Source: an uncultured bacterium (lineage in GTDB: Bacteria; Actinomycetota; Coriobacteriia; Coriobacteriales; Coriobacteriaceae). Taken from it: a stretch of 8,965 nt of DNA. The DNA lies in NCBI GenBank assembly GCA_905215225.1, contig CAJMPM010000054.1, forward strand, positions 1-8,965. Reading direction: 5' to 3'. Below, one piece after another: positions 1 to 5,354 of this stretch (within the stretch, counting starts at the first letter, position 1; each line of letters starts with the position of its first letter). Below the pieces are notes generated by a model. That model made no database searches. It had not been told where the DNA came from and saw only the letters and a program-made list of their open reading frames with translations. A program made the position numbers and the translations under genes.

Positions 1-1788
1 ATAAAGCCTGTCGCAGCGGAGCGGCACACCAGCTTTCGCGAGCGCCAGCGCCATGCGCTGGGCGGCGGGAACGCCCAGGCCGATCGACTTGAGCTCGTCC
101 GCGTGCGCAAAAACCTGCGCGGGCGTTCCCTCGGCAAACACGGCGCCCTCGTTCATCACAACGATACGGTCACAGCAATTTGCCAGGTCATCCATGCTAT
201 GCGAAACCATGACAACAGTCAGGCCCTCGCGATGGAGTCGATCGATGAGCCCCAGGAAATCCCCGCGCGCAGCCGGATCGAGCCCCGCCATGGGCTCGTC
301 GAGCACCAGCACCTCGGGCTCCATGGCGAGCACGCCGGCAAACGCCACGCGGCGCTGCTGGCCGCCCGAAAGCTCAAAGGGGTTCTTGTCGCCTATCGCG
401 GCAAGGTCGAGGCCCACGCGCGCAAGCGATGATGCGACACGGCGTGCAACCTCGTCTTCTGGCAGGCCAAGATTGCGCGGGCCAAACGCCACGTCCTGCG
501 TCACGGTCTCGGCAAATAGCTGGCGCTCGGGATACTGAAACACCACGCCGACCTTGGCCTTAACCGCAGCGGCGTCTTTCTTGCTTGATAGGTCGAGCCC
601 CAGCGCGCAAACGCTTCCCTCCTGCGGACGAATCAACCCGTTGAGATGCTGAACCAGCGTCGATTTACCCGAGCCGGTATGACCCGCCAATCCCAGAAAC
701 TCGCCGCGGCGCACCGTCAGCGAAACATCACGTAGCGCCCAGGGGCTGTTTGGATCGTTGCCCCAAAGAGCCTGTTTGCTCGATGCGTCCGCAGTGGTCG
801 AGCGCTTGCGCCATCGACGGCGCTCGCGGGCGCTCAGCGAGTAACTATGCGAGAGGTGCGAAATCTCGATAACGGGCTCCGACGCGGCTATCCCGTCGGC
901 CGCAGAGGATCCATTGTCAAGCACATGAGAATCGGATGCGGAAGGCTGCCCTGCGATGTCCGTCCCGCTCCGCTCGGCATAAGCCTGTGCAATCTCGGCG
1001 ACCATATCTGCCTCGCGCACCTGCGCGCAAACGGAAACGCCCTTCTCACGAAGTGCCCTACCTAGGCAGCACGACACCGGCATATCCAGGTTGAGCTGCG
1101 CAAGTTCGTCCGCCCGCGTCAAGATTTCCTCGGGCTTACCGAGCATGGCAACGCGACCCGCTTGAAAGACAGCAACGCGATCGGCCTCGGCGGCCTCTTC
1201 CATAAAGTGCGTAATCATCACGATGGTCATGCCACGATTGTGCAACGCGTGGCAAGCCTTCATGAGGCCCTTGCGTCCACGCGGATCGAGCATCGAAGAA
1301 GCCTCATCCAAAATGAGCACGCGCGGCTCCATGGCGAGCACGCCGGCAAGCGCCACGCGCTGCTTTTGGCCGCCCGAAAGCGCATGGGTCTCGTGGCGCT
1401 CAAAGCCCACCAGGCCCACACCCTTCAGCGCCTCGCGTACGCGCTGCGCAATTTGCGCCGATGGCACGCCAAGGTTTTCGGGACCGAACGCAACGTCATC
1501 TTCGACAAGCGTTGCCACCAGCTGATCATCGGGATTCTGGAATACCATGCCCGCGGTCGAACGAATGTCGTAGACCAGCTCGGGGTCGGACGCATCCATG
1601 CCGTTGATGCGTACCGTGCCCGCATCGGGTTGCAACAGCGCATTCAGATGCTTGGCAAACGTCGACTTGCCCGACCCATTGCCACCAAGGATGCAGAAAA
1701 ACTCGCCATCCTCGATGTTCAGATCGACGCCGTCGAGTGCCGGCGCGGCACCGTCATAGCTAAAGGAAACGCTCCGACACTCAATCAT
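1..1788 (-). CDS. ecfA: Fused tandem ECF transporter ATPase (EcfA1-EcfA2 in one chain), 3' end outside the window
   Basis: ATP-hydrolysing part of an energy-coupling factor (ECF) vitamin importer at the inner face of the membrane. The frame is open without a stop from the ATG at 1788 to the left edge, giving 596 residues and no C-terminus. Half one has Walker A GGNGSGKST (35-43), Q-loop Q84, signature LSGGQ (137-141), Walker B ending DE (161-162), D-loop SSMLDP and H-loop H194. Half two has Walker A GHTGSGKST (369-377), Q418, LSGGQ (473-477), Walker B ending DE (497-498) and H530. ILDEASSMLDP resembles EcfA1 and VLDEPMAGLDP resembles EcfA2, so both members of the usual heterodimer appear to be in one polypeptide. 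Residues of about 270-305 form the linker. Half two carries an extra stretch of about 34 residues (317-350) after its A-loop Tyr316. The start codon overlaps the ribU stop (ATGA), which suggests translational coupling. An EcfT gene may follow beyond the edge, but this is not visible. Confidence 0.93.
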   Translation of the reverse strand, partial: MIECRSVSFSYDGAAPALDGVDLNIEDGEFFCILGGNGSGKSTFAKHLNALLQPDAGTVRINGMDASDPELVYDIRSTAGMVFQNPDDQLVATLVEDDVAFGPENLGVPSAQIAQRVREALKGVGLVGFERHETHALSGGQKQRVALAGVLAMEPRVLILDEASSMLDPRGRKGLMKACHALHNRGMTIVMITHFMEEAAEADRVAVFQAGRVAMLGKPEEILTRADELAQLNLDMPVSCCLGRALREKGVSVCAQVREADMVAEIAQAYAERSGTDIAGQPSASDSHVLDNGSSAADGIAASEPVIEISHLSHSYSLSARERRRWRKRSTTADASSKQALWGNDPNSPWALRDVSLTVRRGEFLGLAGHTGSGKSTLVQHLNGLIRPQEGSVCALGLDLSSKKDAAAVKAKVGVVFQYPERQLFAETVTQDVAFGPRNLGLPEDEVARRVASSLARVGLDLAAIGDKNPFELSGGQQRRVAFAGVLAMEPEVLVLDEPMAGLDPAARGDFLGLIDRLHREGLTVVMVSHSMDDLANCCDRIVVMNEGAVFAEGTPAQVFAHADELKSIGLGVPAAQRMALALAKAGVPLRCDRLY

Positions 1789-2375
1789 GCGCGGCCTTTG
1801 ACCTGGTCCTTCTTGGGCGTGATGAGATTAGAGACCGCCTTGTACACCGCGAGCGTCAACACCGAGTTGAGCACGGTCTTGATAAGGTTGAACGGCAGCA
1901 CGGCAGGAATCAAGAGTGGGGCGATCACATCGACCGAGCCATACCAGAACCATACGCCAATGGTAAGGTTTGCGACCATAGACAACGCCGTAGCGGCAAT
2001 AACGCCGAGCACCAGGCCAATCACGGCACCCTTATAGGTGTGCATCTTCTGGTAAACGATAGCCGCGGGCAGAATGTAACCCAGCGTGGCAACCAGGTTC
2101 ATAAGCGCGCCGACCCAGTCACCCGTGGTGAGCGCATGGATAACGATCGCCATGGCTGCAACAGCGGTACCAGCACCGGGGCCATACGCAAATCCGCACA
2201 CCATCGCCGGCACCAGCGACGGGTCATACGTCAAAAACGGCGCCGAAGGAAGGATAGGCAGCTGCACGTACATAAACAGGGCGCCCAAGGCGCACATCAA
2301 CGCCATGGTAACGAGCTGTTTGGTGCTCCACCTATTCGTGTTCTCAAAATGGATATGCTGCGACTGTTCAGACAT
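1785..2375 (-). CDS. ribU: Riboflavin ECF transporter S component RibU
   Basis: Membrane substrate-binding subunit of an ECF importer, predicted to capture riboflavin and pass it through the EcfA/EcfT motor. The product has 196 residues, normal for the family, with about six hydrophobic segments. A polar N-terminal tail (1-18) is followed by an alanine-rich first helix (about 22-36) of the kind that contacts EcfT. RibU-like features are LTYDPSLVPA (48-57) and PFNLIKT (161-167). Start choice: an ATG at 2396 is also in frame but lies inside the riboswitch 3' end. The ATG at 2375 follows GGCAGGTGATC, a near-complete match to the anti-Shine-Dalgarno complement, so I use it. The FMN riboswitch directly upstream independently supports riboflavin as the substrate. 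The gene is first in an operon with the fused ATPase, whose start overlaps its stop. Another flavin or precursor as ligand cannot be excluded from sequence. Confidence 0.93.
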   Translation of the reverse strand: MSEQSQHIHFENTNRWSTKQLVTMALMCALGALFMYVQLPILPSAPFLTYDPSLVPAMVCGFAYGPGAGTAVAAMAIVIHALTTGDWVGALMNLVATLGYILPAAIVYQKMHTYKGAVIGLVLGVIAATALSMVANLTIGVWFWYGSVDVIAPLLIPAVLPFNLIKTVLNSVLTLAVYKAVSNLITPKKDQVKGRA

Positions 2376-2378
2376 AAG

Positions 2379-2389
2379 ATCACCTGCCT
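2379..2389 (-). promoter_or_regulatory. Ribosome binding site of ribU (decides the start)
   Basis: On the minus strand AGGCAGGTGAT sits just before TCTT and the ATG at 2375, giving strong pairing with the 16S rRNA 3' end. It begins two bases after the predicted P1 3' strand of the FMN riboswitch. Ligand-dependent stabilisation of that helix could therefore affect ribosome access. This supports 2375 over 2396 as the start. Confidence 0.75.
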
Positions 2390-2390
2390 C

Positions 2391-2566
2391 TTTCATCCGG
2401 ACTCTAACCGTTGGTACTGGGATCTCACCAGTTCAGCCGGCATGCGAACCAACGCACGCACGGGTCGCGGACTCATCGGCTCGACGCAGATCCTCGCCTG
2501 CGCCACGGCACCCCTTTGGCACCGCCCGATTTACCGCCAGTGGGGAATTTCACCCCGCCCTGAAAC
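2391..2566 (-). promoter_or_regulatory. FMN riboswitch (RFN element)
   Basis: RNA sensor of flavin mononucleotide in the ribU leader. Seen on the minus strand, in order: the conserved block GGGCGGGGTGAAATTCCCC, then ACTGGCGGTAAA, then GTCCGCGACCC, then CTGGTGAGATCCCAG, and finally ACGGTTAGAGTCCGGATG. These are the hallmark RFN segments in the right order and spacing. TTTCA at the 5' end can pair with TGAAA at the 3' end as part of P1. The variable region between the conserved blocks is moderately long, which is common. No separate terminator stem with a U-run lies between it and ribU, and the ribosome binding site follows within a few bases. I therefore infer control mainly at translation initiation, possibly with Rho-dependent termination. 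Bound FMN should reduce expression of ribU and the downstream ATPase. Confidence 0.96.
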
Positions 2567-2576
2567 AGCAATTGCA

Positions 2577-2604
2577 AGTGTAGCACGAGCAGGCTTTCGC
2601 GCAA
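2577..2604 (-). promoter_or_regulatory. Promoter of the ribU-ecfA operon
   Basis: On the minus strand there is a -35-like TTGCGC (2599-2604), a 16-base spacer and a -10-like TACACT (2577-2582), preceded by TGC as in an extended -10. A transcript would start near 2570, just before the first helix of the riboswitch. That position is what makes the call credible. The hexamers alone would be weak in GC-rich DNA. Confidence 0.6.
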
Positions 2605-2770
2605 GTATGCCAAGGGTAATTTATGGCGGGGATCAGTTGCCACAACAACCACGTTCCCCACCCATCCCAAAGTAACGCGCCTTTCGCGCAAAGCGCGAAA
2701 CAGCGAAAGGGACACGTACTCCCATCATCCTCGACCTTCTCCGCGAGCCGACCTCAAGGCCGTAAACACA
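2605..2770. other. Intergenic DNA without a supported gene, one small hairpin
   Basis: This stretch lies between the ribU promoter and the large palindrome behind groEL. Short open frames on both strands lack ribosome binding sites and overlap the riboswitch or the palindrome, so I do not call them. The only visible structure is TTTCGCGC (2682-2689), an AAA loop and GCGCGAAA (2693-2700), an 8-bp perfect stem. A second copy, GCGAAAG at 2703-2709, could pair with the left arm instead. It may be a minor terminator or a leftover repeat. Confidence 0.5.
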
Positions 2771-2914
2771 GGGGATCCGGGGGCGTGACGGGGGTTTCTC
2801 TCCGGAACGTCCTCGGACATGCAAAGAGGCTCCGCATCGCGCTTCGCGCTGCGGAGCCTCTTTGCGTCCTGCGGAATGTTCCGGAGAGAAACCCCGTCAC
2901 GCCCCCGGATTCCC
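2771..2914. repeat. Large nested inverted repeat (144 bases) downstream of groEL
   Basis: The outer arms 2771-2808 and 2878-2914 are reverse complements over about 37 positions, broken only by one bulged G and one G-T wobble. Inside them is a perfect 15-bp stem, GCAAAGAGGCTCCGC (2821-2835) with its complement at 2851-2865. Its loop contains a further small CGCG/CGCG hairpin. The two 12-base spacers between outer and inner arms resemble each other as direct, not inverted, copies. The element begins about 26 bases after the groEL stop, so it would sit in the groEL mRNA 3' end as a very stable structure. It could terminate transcription, protect the 3' end, or be an inserted palindromic repeat. 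No U-run follows on either strand, so a classical intrinsic terminator is not demonstrated. Confidence 0.9.
2821..2865. terminator. Candidate terminator hairpin for groESL (inner stem of the palindrome)
   Basis: A perfect 15-bp GC-rich stem with a 15-base loop region sits 76 bases after the groEL stop. Read on the minus strand it ends in CTCTTTGC, with only three T residues in the stem and no T tract after it. Position and stability suggest a transcription end or mRNA-stabilising stem, but the lack of a U tract keeps confidence moderate. Confidence 0.45.
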
Positions 2915-2940
2915 GGTGGGAGTTCTAGACCTTGTCGGCC

Positions 2941-4578
2941 TTAGTACATACCGCCGCCCTGCTGACCAGCGGTAGCAGCAGCGATAGCGTCCTCAAGCTG
3001 AGTGTTCTTGGGCACATCGGAGACGGTAGCCTCGGTGATGAGGATCAGGCTGGCGACAGAAGCAGCGTTCTGAAGGGTGACGCGGCTGACCTTGACGGGG
3101 TCGAGGACGCCCATCTCGATCATGTCGCCCCACTCGCCGTTGGCAGAGTTGAGACCCTGGCCGGCGGGCAGCTCGGCAACCTTGTCGACCACGACAGCGC
3201 CCTCAAAGCCAGCGTTCTTGGCGATGGTAGCGACCGGAGCGGTCAGAGCCTTCTTGACGATGTCGACGCCGATCTTCTCCTCGGGGTCGTCGATCTCGAC
3301 AGCGTCGAGCGCAGGAGCAGCGTCCATGAAGGCGACGCCGCCGCCGGCGACAATGCCCTCCTCGACAGCAGCGCGGGTAGCCTGCAGGGCATCCTCGACG
3401 CGATGCTTGATCTCCTTGAGCTCGGACTCGGTAGCAGCGCCGACCTTGATGACGGCAACGCCACCGGAGAGCTTGGCCAGGCGCTCCTGGAGCTTCTCAC
3501 GGTCGAAGTCAGAGGTGGTGTTCTCCATCTCACCCTTGATCTGAGCGATACGAGCGTCGATGGCCTCCTTGGAGCCAGCGCCGCCGACGACGACGGTGTT
3601 GTCCTTGGAGATGGTGACGGACTTAGCGGTACCGAGCATATCGGCGGTGATGTCAGCGACCTTCACGCCCAGCTCGTCCAGAGCAGCCTGGCCACCGGTG
3701 AGGACGGCGATGTCCTCGAGGATGCGCTTGCGGCGATCGCCGTAGCCCGGGGCCTTAACGGCGCAGACGTTGAGGGCGCCACGGATCTTGTTGAGGACCA
3801 GGGTAGGCAGAGCCTCGCCGTCGATGTCCTCAGCGATGATGAGCAGGCCACGGCCAGCGCGCTGGACAGCCTCGAGAACAGGCATGATGTCCTGAACGCT
3901 GGAGATCTTCTGGTCGGTGATGAGGATGTACGGATCCTTCATCACGGCCTCCATGCGGTCGTTATCCGTGACGAAGTAAGCGGAGACATAGCCCTTGTCG
4001 AACTGCATGCCCTCGACGGTGTCGATGGTAATGTCGAACGTCTGGGAATCCTCGACGGTAATGACGCCGTCCTTGCCCACGACCTCCATGGCCTCGGCGA
4101 TCTTCTCGCCGACCTCGGGGTCACCGGCGGAGATGGTACCGACGGAAGCGATCTGCTCCTTGGTCTCGACCGGCTTGGCCTGCTTCTTCATCTCGGCGAC
4201 GGCGGCGTTAACGGCCTTGTCGATGCCGCGACGGATGGCCAGCGGGTTGGCGCCAGCGGCGACGTTGCGCAGACCGTCGTTGACGATAGCCTGAGCGAGC
4301 AGGGTTGCGGTGGTGGTGCCGTCACCCACGGTGTCGTTGGTCTTGGTGGCAACCTCCTTCACCAGCTGAGCGCCCATGTTCTCGATGTTGTCCTCGAGCT
4401 CAATCTCCTTGGCGACGGAAACGCCGTCGTTGGTGATGGTCGGGGCACCGAACGTGCGCTGCAGCGCAACGTAGCGACCCTTGGGGCCCATGGTGACGGT
4501 AACGGCGTCGGCCAGAGTGTTGACGCCCTTGGCGAGCTTAGCGCGGGCATCGGTGTTGAACGTAATGTTCTTTGCCAT
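2941..4578 (-). CDS. groEL: Chaperonin GroEL (60 kDa, Hsp60)
   Basis: ATP-driven folding chamber subunit. It normally forms two stacked heptameric rings in the cytoplasm, capped by GroES. The product has 545 residues, the usual length. It shows the nucleotide-binding motif GDGTTT (85-90, with the conserved Asp86), the P-loop-like MGPKGR (30-35), PTITNDGVS (46-54), and the equatorial region RVEDALQATRAAVEEG (393-408) with the catalytic Asp396 equivalent, followed by AGGG (411-414). The C-terminal tail is short, GGGMY, in place of a long GGM repeat. Residues 36-43 (YVALQRTF) differ from the very common NVVLDKSF-type sequence. GGAGG lies 10 bases before the ATG. It is the second gene of groES-groEL, with a 96-base gap. 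The antisense strand is open over the whole gene, a side effect of codon bias. Confidence 0.99.
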   Translation of the reverse strand: MAKNITFNTDARAKLAKGVNTLADAVTVTMGPKGRYVALQRTFGAPTITNDGVSVAKEIELEDNIENMGAQLVKEVATKTNDTVGDGTTTATLLAQAIVNDGLRNVAAGANPLAIRRGIDKAVNAAVAEMKKQAKPVETKEQIASVGTISAGDPEVGEKIAEAMEVVGKDGVITVEDSQTFDITIDTVEGMQFDKGYVSAYFVTDNDRMEAVMKDPYILITDQKISSVQDIMPVLEAVQRAGRGLLIIAEDIDGEALPTLVLNKIRGALNVCAVKAPGYGDRRKRILEDIAVLTGGQAALDELGVKVADITADMLGTAKSVTISKDNTVVVGGAGSKEAIDARIAQIKGEMENTTSDFDREKLQERLAKLSGGVAVIKVGAATESELKEIKHRVEDALQATRAAVEEGIVAGGGVAFMDAAPALDAVEIDDPEEKIGVDIVKKALTAPVATIAKNAGFEGAVVVDKVAELPAGQGLNSANGEWGDMIEMGVLDPVKVSRVTLQNAASVASLILITEATVSDVPKNTQLEDAIAAATAGQQGGGMY

Positions 4579-4604
4579 GGTAGGTAATCCTCCAAAAGAA
4601 ATGT

Positions 4605-4628
4605 GACTCGCGTCGCCGCTTCCGAGTC
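4605..4628 (-). other. Small hairpin in the groES-groEL intercistronic gap
   Basis: GACTCG and CGAGTC (4605-4610 and 4623-4628) are perfect complements around a 12-base loop, upstream of the groEL ribosome binding site. It may act as a processing or stability element that adjusts the groES:groEL ratio. A 6-bp stem can occur by chance. Confidence 0.3.
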
Positions 4629-4674
4629 CTATGCGGCGGGCGCGTTCAAAGACGAATCAGAGATTCTGACGAGA

Positions 4675-4968
4675 CTAGGCCTCGACGACAGCGTAGATGT
4701 CGTCGGCGCGCATCAGCAGATACTTCTCGCCGTCGACCTTGACCTCGTTGCCACCGAACTTACCGTAGATGACAACGTCGCCGACCTGAACGTCCATGGG
4801 GATGCGCTCGCCCTTGTCGTTGACCTTACCGGCGCCAACGGCAACGATGGTGCCGCGCTGCGGCTTCTCCTGAGCGTTGCTGGCGATGTACAGACCAGAA
4901 GCGGTCTTCTGCTCGGCCTCGTCGGGCTTGACCAGGACGCGATCTGCAAGCGGCTTCAAAGACGACAT
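4675..4968 (-). CDS. groES: Co-chaperonin GroES (10 kDa, Hsp10)
   Basis: Heptameric lid that closes the GroEL chamber. The product has 97 residues, typical for the family. It begins LKPLADRVLVKPDE, the family hallmark. The mobile loop (about 17-34) carries SGLYIAS where many species have a GGIVLTG-type sequence, so the hydrophobic GroEL-contacting residues would be L-Y-I. The rest is GTIVAVGAGKV, the region that closes over the top, then VGDVVIYGKFGGNEV and a C-terminal LLMRADDIYAVVE strand. AAGGAGG lies 8 bases before the ATG. It is the first gene of the groES-groEL operon, reading towards groEL. The upstream DNA lacks the CIRCE repeat that marks HrcA control in many bacteria. Confidence 0.99.
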   Translation of the reverse strand: MSSLKPLADRVLVKPDEAEQKTASGLYIASNAQEKPQRGTIVAVGAGKVNDKGERIPMDVQVGDVVIYGKFGGNEVKVDGEKYLLMRADDIYAVVEA

Positions 4969-5060
4969 GCTTGTTTCCTCCTTTTTGGGCCGCGCGGTTG
5001 AGCCGTGCGGGTTTCCCTACTTCGTTTGCGTACGCGTTGAATGGTACCCACGAATGGCGG

Positions 5061-5096
5061 GTTATACAACACGGAGTCAAAAAATCTTATTTTTTG
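5061..5096 (-). promoter_or_regulatory. Candidate groES-groEL promoter with AT-rich palindrome
   Basis: On the minus strand a -10-like TATAAC (5061-5066) is followed 52 bases later by the groES ribosome binding site. TTGACT (5075-5080) is nearby but only 8 bases from TATAAC, so the two cannot form one promoter. The true -35 would fall in the neighbouring A/T tract. That tract is a perfect 8-bp inverted repeat, CAAAAAAT-CTT-ATTTTTTG (5078-5096), at the right place for a repressor operator or an UP-like element. Confidence 0.4.
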
Positions 5097-5105
5097 GCAC
5101 TTAGA

Positions 5106-5197
5106 TTTTCTGAATGCCGGGGGATAACTTGTGCGCGGCTCCCGTGTGGCGCCGGAGGGGAGCTGAGTCAACGTTATCGGGCCCGGCATTCAGAAAA
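5106..5197. repeat. 92-base imperfect palindrome between groES and the amidohydrolase gene
   Basis: TTTTCTGAATGCCGGG at the left end (5106-5121) is exactly complementary to the right end (5182-5197). After a two-base bulge, ATAAC/GTTAT also pairs. Further in, GCTCCC (5138-5143) can pair with GGGAGC (5158-5163), leaving a 14-base loop. No T tract follows on either strand. It lies just upstream of the inferred groES promoter. It could be a repetitive palindromic element, a regulatory site or part of a transcription end. Confidence 0.8.
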
Positions 5198-5239
5198 GTC
5201 AGTGCAGCAAAATGGCGATGCGGATGGAATGCACAAGAT

Positions 5240-5270
5240 AGGGGCACGTTGTTGGGACGTGCTCTTTTAA
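5240..5270 (+). terminator. Terminator-like hairpin with TCTTTTAA tail
   Basis: AGGGGCACGT (5240-5249) pairs with ACGTGCTCTT's first bases (5257-5266) around a TGTTGGG loop, with a core of GCACGT/ACGTGC plus two G-T pairs. TTTTAA follows on the plus strand. No plus-strand gene ends here, so in practice it may back up termination of the minus-strand amidohydrolase transcript as a weak bidirectional element. Confidence 0.4.
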
Positions 5271-5335
5271 GTTGCGGTGGAATAGTTCCTGTTTTCAGGC
5301 TTGAAGGCCGATTTTAGGGACTATTTCACCGCAAC
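5271..5335 (-). terminator. 19-bp-arm hairpin just after the amidohydrolase stop
   Basis: GTTGCGGTGGAATAGTTCC (5271-5289) and GGGACTATTTCACCGCAAC (5317-5335) pair along their full length, with two positions as wobble or mismatch depending on strand. The 27-base loop holds a further GGC/GCC pairing. It starts 19 bases past the stop at 5355, where a terminator would be expected. No clear U tract follows on the minus strand (TTAAAAGAGC). A repeated palindromic element is an alternative. Confidence 0.5.
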
Positions 5336-5354
5336 TGAGGGGTGGGCCGTGGGG

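Larger units (their letters stand above)
4969..5354. other. 386-base intergenic region upstream of groES, rich in inverted repeats
   Basis: There is no supported coding sequence here. From groES outward it holds a leader of about 90 bases, a TATAAC/AT-rich inverted repeat that probably marks the promoter (5061-5096), a 92-base imperfect palindrome (5106-5197), a compact hairpin (5240-5266) and a 19-bp-arm hairpin (5271-5335) just after the neighbouring gene's stop. Open frames on the plus strand here have no ribosome binding site and run into antisense of the amidohydrolase. Confidence 0.75.

Noticed and set aside
301..1360. Two near-identical stretches (about 315-345 and 1325-1360) as a repeat element
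   Set aside because: They encode the same conserved segment after LSGGQ in the two ATPase halves, so homologous protein domains explain the similarity.
1162..2037. Plus-strand open frame of 291 codons opposite the ATPase and ribU
   Set aside because: It is a shadow of two well-supported minus-strand genes and has no recognisable motif or ribosome binding site.
2376..2396. Upstream ATG at 2396 for RibU
   Set aside because: It lies within the conserved 3' end of the riboswitch and has a poorer ribosome binding site than the ATG at 2375.
2473..2715. Small minus-strand open frame overlapping the riboswitch
   Set aside because: It spans the riboswitch and its promoter. The conservation here is explained by RNA structure, not protein.
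2932..4587. Plus-strand open frame of 551 codons covering groEL in antisense
   Set aside because: It mirrors groEL base for base, with Asp/Leu/Gly-rich composition, no ribosome binding site and no family resemblance. Long antisense frames opposite GC-rich chaperonin genes are a known codon-bias artefact.
4969..5354. CIRCE, HAIR or CtsR heat-shock operator upstream of groES
   Set aside because: I looked for the consensus half-sites on both strands and found no pair with acceptable match and spacing.
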